A stretch of DNA of 64,000 bases. Origin: Natrinema saccharevitans (GTDB lineage: Archaea; Halobacteriota; Halobacteria; Halobacteriales; Natrialbaceae). Shown piece by piece: positions 19,178-28,830 of this stretch. Positions within the stretch are counted from its first letter, which is position 1. Each line of letters opens with the position of its first letter. The DNA is taken from NCBI RefSeq assembly GCF_001953745.1, contig NZ_LWLN01000001.1:1612001-1676000 (forward strand). Direction: 5' to 3'. Made by a program: the position numbers and the translations under genes. The notes under the pieces were generated by a model that saw only the letters and a list, made by a program, of their open reading frames with translations, was not told the origin of the DNA and ran no database searches.

Positions 19178-19801
19178 ATGAGTTTCGACGACACTGACGA
19201 GGGTCCGGTCGACGGCGATGGAGACGAACCGCTCGAGGACCGCGACGTCGTCGAGCCGGGGACCGAGCGCCGCAGTCCGACGGTCGAGGAACTCGACCAG
19301 CGGTTGATCGACCTGCTCTCGTGGATCCTCGATACGGAGACCCGCGCGAAGATCTACGTGTTTCTGCTGGCCAACCAGGGGAGTACGTCTGAGGAGGTCG
19401 CGAAAGGGACCGGCCTCTATCCAAGCACCGTCCGCGAGGCGCTGGCGGAACTCCACGAGGAAGAGCGAGTCACGCGGGAGAAACGGGAGAACGAGGGGGC
19501 CGGCAACAACCCCTACGAGTACACCGCGATCCAGCCCAGCGAACTCGTCGGCGGCGTCGTCGATCAGGTTCAGGCGGAACTGAACACGATCTTCGCGCTC
19601 GATCGCATCGTCGACCGCGAGACGCCGCCCGATCTCGAGGCGGAAGCCGAACCGGTGACGATCACGATCGACGATACGGCACCGATTCTCGAGTCCGACG
19701 AGTCGGACGAGACCGATACCGACGTCATCGAGTTCGAAGACGAGACGGACACGGACACCGTCGGGACGGACGCCGACGGCCCGGCGGACGGCGACGAGTA
19801 G
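19178..19801 (+). CDS. Winged-helix transcription regulator (TrmB/MarR-like)
   Basis: This 207-aa protein has an acidic N-terminal tail, then a winged helix from about residue 40 to 120: ETRAKIYVFLLANQG, STSEEVAKGTGLYPSTVREAL (recognition helix) and a wing near REKRENEGAGNNPYEYTAI. The C-terminal 60 residues are an acidic low-complexity tail rich in D, E and T. No ligand domain is visible, so the effector is unknown. GTTTAAC at 19137-19143, 35-41 nt before the ATG, is a possible TATA box. Its targets could include the gshA gene just upstream, but that is only a guess from position. Confidence 0.8.
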   Translation: MSFDDTDEGPVDGDGDEPLEDRDVVEPGTERRSPTVEELDQRLIDLLSWILDTETRAKIYVFLLANQGSTSEEVAKGTGLYPSTVREALAELHEEERVTREKRENEGAGNNPYEYTAIQPSELVGGVVDQVQAELNTIFALDRIVDRETPPDLEAEAEPVTITIDDTAPILESDESDETDTDVIEFEDETDTDTVGTDADGPADGDE

Positions 19802-19813
19802 CCGGAGCGCGAC

Positions 19814-20947
19814 CTACGCCTCGCGGACGAGCGGGACCGGCCGCTCGAGTTCGAGGTCACGATCGACCGCCGCGGCGGTCACGGTCGGCCAGCGGTCGGT
19901 CGCCGTCAGGAGTTCGATCCCGTCGTCGGTGACGAGCGCGGTGTCCTCGCTTTTCGCGCCCCGTACCGTCGGGTTCCACGCGTAGGCCATCGGCGCTTCG
20001 ACGGGCGCGTCGTGACCCGGCGTGGCGATCCACTCCCGACCGGCGAAGCCGGCGGCCCCGCCCTGGTGGTGGTGTCGCCACTCGCCCTCGTAGCCGACCG
20101 CGTCGTAGGCGTCCTGTATGGCACCGAACACGTCTCCTGCAGTGTCGCCGGTGCCCCCGTCGCTGCCGTCCACATCGCCACCGACGGCCGCCACCCGCGT
20201 CGCCGCCAGCGCCGTCGTTTCGACGCGAGCCGCCGCTCTGTGTCGCTCCTCGAGCCAGGCCGGCGGGTCGAACGCCACGGTTCGGGTACAGCTCGCGTGG
20301 AGCCCGCCCCGTTCGGCGGTCACGGAGACGAGGACGTAGTCGCCGAGTTCGGCCTCGGTCGGAGTGTAGTGGCGGTAGCGCTGGACGCGCTCGGCACCGC
20401 CGACGAGGACCACCGGCGTCTCGATGTTCCGGGCCGACAGCGCGACTCGCAGGGCCGAGGCGACCTCGTGTTCCGTATCGCCGCGCTGTAGCTCCCGACA
20501 GACCGATTCGACGGCGGTCGCCGTCTCCTCGCCGAGGTCGCGGTAGCGCTCCCGGTCGCGCTCGGTCAGGGGCTGGCGCAGCGCGGTCGGGTCGACGCGC
20601 TCGAGCCCGGGGACCTCGATATCGGCGGCGGCCCGTTCGTCCGGTCCGACGCGGTCGGCGATCGCCGCGGCCAGCGACGACGCGTGCCAGGGAAACTCGA
20701 CGACCGACACCGCGTCGGCCTCGAGGTCGGGGAGTTCCTCGGCGGCGATGCGATCGGCCTCGATGTTGTTCGCCACGAGCGTGATCTCGGCCCCGTCGTA
20801 GCCTACCGCGGCGACGCCGGTGTCTCCCTCGCGGTCGACGACGTTGTTCCCGCCGGTGAGCCACGCGAACGCGTTCGGTCGAGCGAACCAGACCGAGTCG
20901 AGTCCGTTCGACTCGAGGTGGGCCTCGAGTCGGTCGCGTTTGTCCAT
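19814..20947 (-). CDS. M24-fold (creatinase/aminopeptidase-like) protein lacking metal-binding Asp
   Basis: This 377-aa protein has the pita-bread fold of Xaa-Pro peptidases: an N-terminal creatinase domain (FARPNAFAWLTGGNNVVDREG) and a C-terminal domain ending SEDTALVTDDGIELLT. In active M24 enzymes two Asp residues bind metal in a D-x-G...D-x-TRT strand pair. Here the corresponding stretch reads VLVSVTAERGGLHASCTRTV, with neither Asp. A histidine-rich HHHQGGAAG is present near the usual His ligand. It may be a non-peptidase member. I chose the ATG at MDKRDRLEAHL because the 23 upstream codons are not conserved-looking. It converges with the regulator gene. Confidence 0.78.
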   Translation of the reverse strand: MDKRDRLEAHLESNGLDSVWFARPNAFAWLTGGNNVVDREGDTGVAAVGYDGAEITLVANNIEADRIAAEELPDLEADAVSVVEFPWHASSLAAAIADRVGPDERAAADIEVPGLERVDPTALRQPLTERDRERYRDLGEETATAVESVCRELQRGDTEHEVASALRVALSARNIETPVVLVGGAERVQRYRHYTPTEAELGDYVLVSVTAERGGLHASCTRTVAFDPPAWLEERHRAAARVETTALAATRVAAVGGDVDGSDGGTGDTAGDVFGAIQDAYDAVGYEGEWRHHHQGGAAGFAGREWIATPGHDAPVEAPMAYAWNPTVRGAKSEDTALVTDDGIELLTATDRWPTVTAAAVDRDLELERPVPLVREA

Positions 20948-21120
20948 GTCGGGTGCTTGCGAGGCCGCGTCTTGAATGCGGCGAACGCCGACCCGCCGGT
21001 TCCCGTAAGACGTCACTGCGCGGACAGTATCGGGGACGGAACCGACGTGTCGGGGGTCGATCGGGCCGTCGCGACGACCGTCTCGGCCACGATTCTCAGC
21101 GGGTTGGACGACTCGGTCAA

Positions 21121-21129
21121 CATAAATAG
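21121..21129 (+). promoter_or_regulatory. TATA box of ctaA
   Basis: CATAAATAG lies 28-36 nt upstream of the GTG at 21157 and fits a haloarchaeal TATA box. The transcript would be nearly leaderless. Confidence 0.45.
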
Positions 21130-21156
21130 GGGCCGTCCTAACCTCGGCTAGAGACC

Positions 21157-22035
21157 GTGTCGTACGATAATCACACGCCCGACTCGAGGTTTCGATCGTT
21201 GATCGATCGGTTCGGCTTCCCGCACCTGCTGACGGCGACGCTCGCGCTGGTCGCGACGACGATCCTGCTGGGGATCGCCGCGAAGGCGACGGGCTCGGGG
21301 CTGGCCTGCGAGGCCAACTGGCCGCAGTGTGACGCCGGACCGTTTAACCTGTTCCCGGCGAATCTCCCGAGTTTCTACGAGTGGTTTCACCGCTTCGTCG
21401 CGATGTTCGCCGGCTTCGCCATCATCGGCTCCGCGATCGCCGCCTGGCGACTGCCCGATATCGACCGAAAAATCGCTGGACTGGTCGTCCTCGGGATGGT
21501 CCTGACCCCCGTGCAGGTCGCGCTCGGCCGCGAGACCGTCACGACCTACACGATGAACATCCTCTCCCTGCACTTCTGGACGGCCGTCCTGATCTTCACG
21601 CTGTTTCTGGTCGCGACCGTCCTCGTGTGGGCCCACCGACTGACCGGCCGCCACGTCACCGCCGCGCTCGTGCTGGGGCTCGTCGCCTTACCCGCACACG
21701 TCGTGCTTAGCCCCGTCGTCGGCTCGGGGATCTCGAGTTATTCGCCGACGATGCAGATGGCTCAGTACGGCGTGACCCTGACGCTGCTCGGAGCGGCGAT
21801 CGTCGCCGCGATGGTCGGTCGTCGCCGACTGAGCGGTCGAACCGTCGTTCCGCTACTGGCAGCACCGCCGATCGTCGTCGCCGTCCTCTTCTTCGGTCGG
21901 CAGGCGGTCAACCCCGCGCTCGAGGTGCCGTATCTCGTCGCGGTGGCCGTCTCGCTCGTTACCTTCCTCGCCGGACTGGCGTTCGCCCGCGGCGCGGACT
22001 CGGCCGGCGGTGACGCCGACGCGCTCTCACCCTGA
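21157..22035 (+). CDS. ctaA: Heme A synthase (COX15/CtaA family)
   Basis: This 292-aa protein oxidises the C8 methyl of heme O to make heme A for terminal oxidases. It has about eight membrane helices. Conserved features are EANWPQCDAG after the first helix, EWFHRFVAMFAGF with a heme-ligand histidine, and LHFWTAVLIF with another. The start is a GTG (MSYDNHTPDS) placed by the TATA box upstream. Archaeal CtaA proteins are shorter than mitochondrial ones, and this length is usual. Confidence 0.9.
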   Translation: MSYDNHTPDSRFRSLIDRFGFPHLLTATLALVATTILLGIAAKATGSGLACEANWPQCDAGPFNLFPANLPSFYEWFHRFVAMFAGFAIIGSAIAAWRLPDIDRKIAGLVVLGMVLTPVQVALGRETVTTYTMNILSLHFWTAVLIFTLFLVATVLVWAHRLTGRHVTAALVLGLVALPAHVVLSPVVGSGISSYSPTMQMAQYGVTLTLLGAAIVAAMVGRRRLSGRTVVPLLAAPPIVVAVLFFGRQAVNPALEVPYLVAVAVSLVTFLAGLAFARGADSAGGDADALSP

Positions 22036-22085
22036 CCGGGCACTACCCGCCACGGGCGGCTCGCGGTACTGTGTTATCCGTCCGA

Positions 22086-22586
22086 TCAGCCGAGAACCAT
22101 CACGGTCGCGACTCCGGCGAGGATCGAACCGACGCCCAGACCCAACAGTCCGTAGTTCGCCAGCGGGTTCGCCGCGGTCGTCACCTCGAGGGAGTAGCGC
22201 CGCCGAGAGAGGGGCCAGAACGGGCGGACGCCCATCGGCGTCAGCGCGTCGACGAACAGGTGTGAGCCGACCGAGACGAGGCCGACGAGGAAGGCGAAGG
22301 TCACGAAGCCGGCGTCGGCGAAGGCCGAGGACGCGTCGACGAGGGCGGCCGTCATCGTCGCGAGGCCGACGCCGACTAACAGTGCGAACGGGATCGTGTG
22401 GGTCGGCCCGCGGTGGTCGACCAGTGGGAGTCGGTGATCGTAGTCCGGCAGCGTCGAGAGCGAAACGCAGACGAGGCCGCCGACGATCGCGACTTCGCCG
22501 TAGCCACCCAGGGCGACGATGGTGCCAAGCGGTGCGTACGCCGTGAGCGCACCGCCGTAGTGGCCCACCTGATACATATACGACAT
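22086..22586 (-). CDS. Membrane metal-dependent hydrolase, DUF457 family
   Basis: This 166-aa protein with four or five membrane helices belongs to the YdjM/DUF457 family. The family motifs are visible: LPDYDHRLP, HRGPTHTIPFAL and GSHLFVDALTPMGVRPFWPL, whose Asp and His residues may bind metal. The biological substrate of the family is not known. I chose MSYMYQVGHYGG as the start; an upstream ATG six codons earlier is possible. Two further members occur at 43337 and 43838. Confidence 0.8.
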   Translation of the reverse strand: MSYMYQVGHYGGALTAYAPLGTIVALGGYGEVAIVGGLVCVSLSTLPDYDHRLPLVDHRGPTHTIPFALLVGVGLATMTAALVDASSAFADAGFVTFAFLVGLVSVGSHLFVDALTPMGVRPFWPLSRRRYSLEVTTAANPLANYGLLGLGVGSILAGVATVMVLG

Positions 22587-22702
22587 GATCGGCCAGCGGA
22601 GCATAAAGCCACCGCCATCCGGTCGCGAGCGACAGCCGGCGCGAGACGACCCCGTTCGCCGCGACCGACGCGGTTTTCGTCGTGACCCCCCTTCGAACGG
22701 CT

Positions 22703-23341
22703 GTGCGAAACGTTACGGACAGGACGAGCAACCCGTTCGGACTGCGAGCGCCGTTCGATCGCTCCGACCCCGGTGACCGGCCCGCCGTCTTCGGCTACGG
22801 CGACGCCAACGCCGACTTCCACGTGATCGGCGACTACCCCGGCGTCCACGGCGGCGAAACGACCGGCGTCCCGTTCACCGAAACCGAGGCCGGACTCGCC
22901 GTGCAGGACGTCGTTCGTGCGGTCGGCTTCGCGAGCGGCCCGCGGGACGAACCAGTACTCGAGAACTGCTTCTGGAGCTACGTCCATCCCTGTAGCCTGC
23001 CCGCGGGCGAGACGCCGACCGACGACGACTACGACGACCTCGAGCGCTTTTTCGACGCCGAACTCCGCGCGATCAACGCGCATATACTCCTGCCGGTCGG
23101 GGCGCGCCCGACCGACCGGGTTCTCCGTGAGTACACGACCCAGCGCCGTCGGTACGACGACCCCCTCGAGATGGCCGCGCTCCACGCCTCCGAGATCCGC
23201 GGGCGAGGGTTTCTCGTCGTCCCGATCAGGGACCCGCGCGAGTGGGGCGACGGCGACCGCGAGGCGATCGTCGCACGGCTCGAGGCGCTGCTCGAGAGCG
23301 ATTACCGGCAGACGAAAGGGGTCGCGACGACGGTCGGCTAG
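22703..23341 (+). CDS. Uracil-DNA glycosylase family protein
   Basis: This 212-aa protein would excise uracil from DNA in base-excision repair. The N-terminal part has VIGDYPGVHGGE, a GD-PG-x(n)-G pattern used by family 4/5-like glycosylases, followed by VPFTETEAGLAVQDVV and ENCFWSYVHPCSLP. Four conserved cysteines for a Fe-S cluster are not evident, so it is an outlying member. The GTG at 22703 (MRNVTDRTSNPFG) looks like the true start; another GTG lies seven codons upstream. Confidence 0.7.
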   Translation: MRNVTDRTSNPFGLRAPFDRSDPGDRPAVFGYGDANADFHVIGDYPGVHGGETTGVPFTETEAGLAVQDVVRAVGFASGPRDEPVLENCFWSYVHPCSLPAGETPTDDDYDDLERFFDAELRAINAHILLPVGARPTDRVLREYTTQRRRYDDPLEMAALHASEIRGRGFLVVPIRDPREWGDGDREAIVARLEALLESDYRQTKGVATTVG

Positions 23342-23407
23342 CGGCGCGCTCGAAACGACTCACACACCGATCGCACCGCCGTCCTGCGACCGGGTGGACG
23401 TTGATTG

Positions 23408-23719
23408 TCAGGAGCTATCGTCGGTCTTCGGGGCGAAAACGAGCAGTGCCGTACTCGCCTCGCGCGCGTACGGCGAGATGTCATGATCGCCGTCGAACCG
23501 GGCCACGTCGCCCGGCTCGAGGTCGTAGACCTCGTCTCCGAGGGTGAGTTCGACAGCACCCTCGAGGAGGTAGAGGACGACGTTCGACTCCGAGTGGCGG
23601 TGTTCGGGAACGCGTTGGTCCTCGGTCAACTCGAGACGGACGGTTCGCGGGGTCTGGTCGTCGAATACCTCCGCGTGCGGCGCGTCGTCGAGGCGCTCGA
23701 GCGACGTGACTTCGGGCAT
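23408..23719 (-). CDS. Cupin-domain protein
   Basis: This 103-aa single cupin has the two conserved motifs. The first is PEHRHSESNVVLYLLEGAVEL with its HxH-like pair (H41, H43) and Glu/Asn position. The second is DLEPGDVARFDGDHDISPY, with a likely metal-binding His. Such small cupins may be enzymes or sugar- and metal-binding sensors; nothing shows which. It converges with the uracil-DNA glycosylase gene. Confidence 0.8.
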   Translation of the reverse strand: MPEVTSLERLDDAPHAEVFDDQTPRTVRLELTEDQRVPEHRHSESNVVLYLLEGAVELTLGDEVYDLEPGDVARFDGDHDISPYAREASTALLVFAPKTDDSS

Positions 23720-23898
23720 ACACGAATCGAAACGGGTCGTGGACTTATACCTCCGGACGAATCGGTTCGACCCGACCGACGCGGCCGGCGGCGAATCCGG
23801 TACTGAGTTGTATTCTCACCATATTCAGGAATTTTACTCGGATGAAGTCTCCGTTATCCGCGAAAAGTTAAACTGTGTACGTGGCGGATGACTTTCGT

Positions 23899-25260
23899 AT
23901 GGAGGTAATCAATCCGGCCACCGGCGAGCGAGAGCGGACGATCGAGGCGCAGACCGAGTCCGACGTCGACGACGCCCTCGAGCGGGCGACGGCGGCCTAC
24001 GAGGCGTGGCGCGACCGGCCGATCCGCGAGCGCGAGGAACTGCTCGCGGCGGCGGGGGACGTGCTTCGGGAGAACAAACGCGAGTACGCCGAGACGATGA
24101 CCCGCGAGATGGGCAAGCCGATCTCGCAGGGGATCGCCGAGGTCGAGAAGTGCGCCTGGGTCTGTGATCACTACGCCGAACACGGTAGCGCCTACCTCTC
24201 GGCGGACGGCCACCCGAGCCCGGCGGGCTCGTCGGTCGAGACGGTCTACGATCCGCTCGGCCCGGTCCTGGCGGTGATGCCGTGGAACTTCCCGTTCTGG
24301 CAGGTGTTCCGCTTTGCGGCCCCGCATCTCACCGCGGGGAACGTGGGACTGCTCAAGCACGCCTCGAACGTCCCCGGCTGCGCGCAGGCGATCGAGGACG
24401 TGTTCCGGGCGGCGGGCTACCCCGAGGACGTCTTCCAGACGCTGCTGATCCCCTCCGATCTGGTCGCCGGCGTCATCGAGGACGACCGCGTCGAGGCCGC
24501 GACGGTCACCGGCAGCGGCCCGGCCGGCCGCGCCGTGGCTTCGACGGCGGGCGACCAGCTCAAGAAGTCCGTCCTCGAGCTGGGCGGGAGCGACCCGTTC
24601 GTCGTCCTCGACGACGCCGACATCGAGGCCGCGGCCGAGACGGGCGCGTGGGCGCGCAACCAGAACGGCGGCCAGTCCTGCATCGCCGGCAAGCGCTTTC
24701 TGGTCCACACCGACGTCTACGACGAGTTCCTCGAGGCCTTCGTCGACGAGGTCGAGTCGTTGACCGTCGGCGATCCGACGGACGAGGCGACGGACATCGG
24801 CCCGCAGGCCCGCGCGGACCTCATGGACGAGCTTCACGCACAGGTCGAAGCGAGCGTCGAAGCCGGTGCCGAGTTGCTCACCGGCGGCGAACCGCTGGAC
24901 CGAGAGGGCGCGTTCTACCCGCCGACCGTCCTCGCGGACGTTCCGGAGGGCTGTCCGGCCGACAGCGAGGAGACGTTCGGCCCGGTCGCCGCGGTCTACG
25001 AGATCGACGACGAGGACGCTCTCGTCGCCAAGGCCAACGACACCGAGTTCGGCCTCGGGGCGAGCGTCTGGACCGAAGACCGCGAGCGCGGCCGGCGGCT
25101 CGCCCGCGAAATCGAGGCCGGCTGCGTCTACGTCAACCAACTCGTCAAGTCCGACCCGCGGGTTCCCTTCGGCGGCGTCGCCGAGTCGGGCTACGGCCGC
25201 GAACTCGCTCGCGAAGGCATGCTCGAGTTCGTCAATCGGAAGACGGTCTGGGTCGAGTGA
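23899..25260 (+). CDS. Aldehyde dehydrogenase, succinate-semialdehyde type
   Basis: This 453-aa NAD(P)-dependent enzyme oxidises an aldehyde to an acid. The cofactor motif [11 protein letters not shown] follows the TVTGS element, the general base is E227 (LELGGSDPF), and the nucleophile is C261 ([12 protein letters not shown]). The [11 protein letters not shown] motif and the short form resemble succinate-semialdehyde dehydrogenases of the GabD type, so a 4-aminobutyrate or semialdehyde role is plausible but unproved. The start [10 protein letters not shown] replaces an in-frame GTG eight codons upstream. GTTAAAC about 30 nt before the ATG may be the TATA box. Confidence 0.9.
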   Translation: MEVINPATGERERTIEAQTESDVDDALERATAAYEAWRDRPIREREELLAAAGDVLRENKREYAETMTREMGKPISQGIAEVEKCAWVCDHYAEHGSAYLSADGHPSPAGSSVETVYDPLGPVLAVMPWNFPFWQVFRFAAPHLTAGNVGLLKHASNVPGCAQAIEDVFRAAGYPEDVFQTLLIPSDLVAGVIEDDRVEAATVTGSGPAGRAVASTAGDQLKKSVLELGGSDPFVVLDDADIEAAAETGAWARNQNGGQSCIAGKRFLVHTDVYDEFLEAFVDEVESLTVGDPTDEATDIGPQARADLMDELHAQVEASVEAGAELLTGGEPLDREGAFYPPTVLADVPEGCPADSEETFGPVAAVYEIDDEDALVAKANDTEFGLGASVWTEDRERGRRLAREIEAGCVYVNQLVKSDPRVPFGGVAESGYGRELAREGMLEFVNRKTVWVE

Positions 25261-25367
25261 ACCGCTGAGGCACCTGCCCGGACCGACTCGACTGTCCCGT
25301 CCGTGTCCCTGACTCTCCTGACGACCAACATATACGTGGCTCGAGCCGAAACGGTTCGAACGGAGCC

Positions 25368-26444
25368 ATGACGCCGAGCGTCTCCCGCAGGCGACTTCTC
25401 ACGGCCAGTTGTGGTGCAGTCGTCGCAGGAACCGCCGGCTGTCTCGCCCGATCGGCGGGTTCGGAGCCGCCGAACCCGACCGAATCGACGGCCGCGAGTG
25501 CGGCCGACAACGCGTACGGAACCGTGTACGAGGACGCGATCGACTCGGTCGTCGAGGTACGGACCCCGCAGGGTAGCGGGACCGGGTTCGCGTTCGACGA
25601 CGGCCACGTCGTCACGAACGCTCACGTGGTCGGAAACGCGAGCGCCGTCGAGGTTCGGTTTTCCGACGGGCAGTGGCGGTCCGGATCGGTCGCGGGGACG
25701 GATCCCCACAGCGATCTGGCCGCCGTCGAGATCGAGGACCGGCCGTCGGCGGCGACGCCGCTTCCCTTCGTCGACGAGTCGCCGGCCGTCGGCCGCGAGG
25801 TCGTCGCGATCGGCAACCCCTTCGATCTCGAGGGCACGGTCACGACGGGGATCGTCAGCGGCGTCGACCGATCGATCCCGGCACCGACCGGCTACAGCAT
25901 CCCCGACGCGATCCAGACCGACGCCGCGGTCAACCCGGGCAACAGCGGCGGTCCGCTGATGACCCTCGAGGGCGCGGTCGCCGCGGTCGTCAACTCCGGC
26001 GGCGGGGACAACGTCGGCTTCGGCATCTCCGCGGCACTGACCGAACGCGTCGTCCCCGAACTCGTCGAGGACGGGGCGTACGACCACTCGTTTCTCGGCG
26101 TGTCGTTCACCGACGTCACGCCCGCCGTCGCGTCGGCGAACGACCTCGCGGACCGCGGCGGCCTGCTCGTCGTCGACGTCGTCGACGGCGGGCCGGCGGC
26201 CGGCGTCCTCGAGCCGAGTACCGGGACGGAGTACACCGGTCGGGGACGAGTGCCCGTCGGCGGCGACGTCCTCCTCGCCGCCGACGGGCCGACACTGGCG
26301 ACGAAAGAGGACCTCGGAAGCTATCTCGCGCTCGAGACGCGGCCGGGCGATACCGTCGAACTGACCGTCGGCCGTGACGGCACCGAATGGTCCGTCTCGC
26401 TCGAACTCGGGACCCGGCCCGCGCGTCGCGGGCCGTACCGGTAG
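25368..26444 (+). CDS. HtrA/DegP-type secreted serine protease lipoprotein
   Basis: This 358-aa periplasm-facing protease is probably involved in extracytoplasmic protein quality control. The N-terminus has a twin-arginine motif (RRRLLT) and a lipobox (GTAGC), so it should be exported by Tat and anchored by lipid. The trypsin-like triad is H86 (TNAHVVG), D116 (HSDLA) and S193 (GNSGGPL). A PDZ-like domain covers the last 110 residues, ending with a GDTVELTVGRDG strand. CATATACG at 25329-25336 is a possible TATA box. No damage is visible. Confidence 0.92.
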   Translation: MTPSVSRRRLLTASCGAVVAGTAGCLARSAGSEPPNPTESTAASAADNAYGTVYEDAIDSVVEVRTPQGSGTGFAFDDGHVVTNAHVVGNASAVEVRFSDGQWRSGSVAGTDPHSDLAAVEIEDRPSAATPLPFVDESPAVGREVVAIGNPFDLEGTVTTGIVSGVDRSIPAPTGYSIPDAIQTDAAVNPGNSGGPLMTLEGAVAAVVNSGGGDNVGFGISAALTERVVPELVEDGAYDHSFLGVSFTDVTPAVASANDLADRGGLLVVDVVDGGPAAGVLEPSTGTEYTGRGRVPVGGDVLLAADGPTLATKEDLGSYLALETRPGDTVELTVGRDGTEWSVSLELGTRPARRGPYR

Positions 26445-26577
26445 CGGGACGGCCCCGTGCCGTGTCACGGTTCTCGACCAGCCGTGGTCCCCGGGCACGC
26501 ACGGACCGCCATTTGAGTTCCACACGAGAACGTGTTCCTAAGTCTTCTCGACCGGTAAGAACTGATTTACGGGGTAT

Positions 26578-26622
<45 letters not shown>

Positions 26623-26654
26623 TTATACGCCGGCTATTCTTAGGACGGACTGTC

Positions 26655-27566
26655 ATGAGCGATCGAATCGGCGCACCCGGACTGGGGCTATCGCGACGCG
26701 AATTCGTTGCTGCGACCGGTGACGTGGCGGCACTGACCGGCATGGCCGACTGTGTGAGCCGGGGCACTCAGGGGGACGACGGCGACCCGAGCGTCCCCGG
26801 CCCGCCCTCCGAACGACGGCGGGCAACGACATCGAGGTGACGCTGGACAACAACGACCACCCGCACACGCTGCACTCACGGGCCACAGAAGATCTGGGAG
26901 AACGACGGCGTCCCGACGACGGCGGGGATCACGGTCAACCCCGGCGAGAAACACACCGACACGATCCCGGCGACCGTCCCGGGGACGCACCGCTATCACT
27001 GCCATTACCGGACCCACCGCCACATCGACATGGAGATGGACGGCATCTTCGGCGTCGATCCGAAGGAGTACGAGCCCGCCGACAAGGAGTACTTCTTCAC
27101 GCTGAAAGACTGGGACTCGCGGGTCAACCGCCAGTTCGCCGGCGAGGACGTCGACGACAGCCCCCGGAACCGCAACCCCGACGCGTTCACGATCGACGGC
27201 AAGAGCCCCCCGCGGACGCTCCACCCCGGGGAGGGCTCCCCGATCATCGTCGACCGCGGCGACACCGTCCGCCTCCACATGGTCAACGCGGGCTACATGT
27301 CCCACCCGATGCACACGCACAATCACCGGTTCCGGCCCGTGGAAAAAGACGGCGGACAGATCGCCGACGCGGCCCAGTACGAGGAGGACGTTACCAACAT
27401 CGCGCCGGCGGAACGTCACACGATAGAGTTCGAGGTCACCGCCGATCGCGGCCGATCACCGTGGCTGCGGTCTCCCGTCGAGACCGAGCGTCGGTTTCTC
27501 GTTCCGAGTCCGACGGCGCGGACTGGACTCGAGACGCTGTTCTCCGTCTGCTTGGTACCTCGATGA
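26655..27566 (+). pseudogene. Broken multicopper oxidase
   Basis: The protein starts with a Tat signal (LSRREFVAATGD) and continues to SVPGP. A shift of frame near 26804 moves the reading to GNDIEVTLDNNDHPHTLH (about 26831-26876), and a second shift returns it to GPQKIWENDGVPTTAG and the long frame from 26877. The pattern suggests loss of one base, then of two. Copper-ligand motifs HPHTLH, HRYHCHYRTHRH and HPMHTHNH are all present. Similarity stops after IEFEVTADRG near 27450, so the C-terminal HCH copper segment is replaced by unrelated codons. Unrepaired, the gene stops at 26840. The family includes nitrite reductase-like and laccase-like oxidases. Confidence 0.75.
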
Positions 27567-27600
27567 ACCAGCTGCCATCGCCGACCGCTGTCGCAAGGAG

Positions 27601-27858
27601 TCAGGGACGGCCTTCCGTTCCGGTCCGAACGTCGGGGTCGGTCACGACCGGCGTCTCGTCGGCGAGTCGCCGCCGACCCGCGGCCGTGATCTCGTACCGC
27701 TGGCCGCCGATCAGTCGCACCTCGTCCCGCTCGTGGAGTCGGTCACAGACGTGATCGACCGTCACCGGATGGGCGTCGATCGCCGCGGCGAGATCGACGG
27801 CGGCCAGCGGCCCGTCCGCGGCCAGCGTCTCGAGAACCGGGCGGTCGTCCCCGGTCAT
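27601..27858 (-). CDS. Small winged-helix DNA-binding protein
   Basis: This 85-aa protein has a winged helix: VLETLAADGPLAAVDLAAAI, then HPVTVDHVCDRLHERDEV and a wing ending GGQRYEITAAGRRRL. It fits small haloarchaeal MarR/ArsR-like regulators. Its ATG follows the tfb TAG with no gap, so the two are co-transcribed and perhaps act together. Ligand and targets are unknown. Confidence 0.75.
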   Translation of the reverse strand: MTGDDRPVLETLAADGPLAAVDLAAAIDAHPVTVDHVCDRLHERDEVRLIGGQRYEITAAGRRRLADETPVVTDPDVRTGTEGRP

Positions 27859-28830
27859 CTATCGATCACGGGTGGCCCCGTAGGCGTTCAGGAGTTCCCG
27901 GTAGCGGTTCCGGACCGTGACGTCGCTGACACCGGTTTCCTCGCCGATCCGTTCCTGTGTGAGTTCCTCGTCGGTCAGCCGACCCGCCCCGTAGATCGCC
28001 GCCGCGGCCAGTCCGGCCGGGCTCCGCCCGCTGTGGAGATCCCGCTCTTTGGCCGCCTCGAGGATCTCCCGAGCGAGGCGTTCGGTCTCGTCGCCGACGC
28101 CCATTTCGGAGGCGTACTGCGGGAGGTAGTGGATCGGGTCGGCGGGCTCGATTTTGAGCCCCAGTTCGCTCGAGAGATAGCGATATGCCCGCTGGACGGG
28201 CAGTTTCTCGACCCGGCTGACCGACGCGAACGCGACGAGCGTCCGCGGGGTGCCCTGCTGGCGGGCGGCCGCGTACAGACAGGCGGTCGCCATCGCCTCG
28301 ATCGACCGGCCCGGCAACAGCTCTTCCTCGAGCGCCCGGCGGTAGATGACGCTGGCCGTCTCGCGACACGGGTCGGGGAGGCCGAGCGCCGACGCCATGC
28401 GCTCGATCTCGCCGAGTGCCTGTTTGAGGTTCCGTTCGCGGGCGTTCTTCGAGGTACAGCGTTCGTTCCAGGTTCGCAGCCGTTGGAGTCGGCGGCGTTT
28501 CCGCCCCGAGATGCGGTTCCCGTACGCGTCCTCGTCCTGCCAGCCGATCGTCGTGCTGAGGCCCTTGTCGTGTTTGCGCGCCGTGACCGGCGCACCGACT
28601 CGACGCCGGTCGTCGCCGTCGTCGAAGCGTCGCCACTCCGGTCCGTAATCGATCCCGTCGGCATCGAGAACGAGCCCGCAGTCGATACAGGCTCGCTCGC
28701 CGCGTTCCTCGTCGTCGGCGATCCGGCCGGTACACTCCGGACACTCCGTTCGCTCCCGCTCGGGAGCGGCGTTGCGCTTATCGTTTCGGGCCGTCCGCTG
28801 GTCGGTCGCGTCGACGCTCGTTCCAGTCAT
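27859..28830 (-). CDS. tfb: Transcription initiation factor TFB
   Basis: This 323-aa TFIIB homolog bridges TBP-bound promoters and RNA polymerase. The N-terminal zinc ribbon has C30, C33, C48 and C51 (CPEC...CIDC), followed by the B-reader/linker region and two cyclin-like repeats (from about residue 120 and about 215). The C-terminal repeat ends with the helix-turn-helix EETGVSDVTVRNRYRELL, which reads the BRE. The ATG at MTGTSVDATDQ is chosen over an in-frame start 52 codons upstream. Haloarchaea carry several TFBs, so this may serve a subset of promoters. It is co-transcribed with the winged-helix gene at 27601. Confidence 0.93.
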   Translation of the reverse strand: MTGTSVDATDQRTARNDKRNAAPERERTECPECTGRIADDEERGERACIDCGLVLDADGIDYGPEWRRFDDGDDRRRVGAPVTARKHDKGLSTTIGWQDEDAYGNRISGRKRRRLQRLRTWNERCTSKNARERNLKQALGEIERMASALGLPDPCRETASVIYRRALEEELLPGRSIEAMATACLYAAARQQGTPRTLVAFASVSRVEKLPVQRAYRYLSSELGLKIEPADPIHYLPQYASEMGVGDETERLAREILEAAKERDLHSGRSPAGLAAAAIYGAGRLTDEELTQERIGEETGVSDVTVRNRYRELLNAYGATRDR

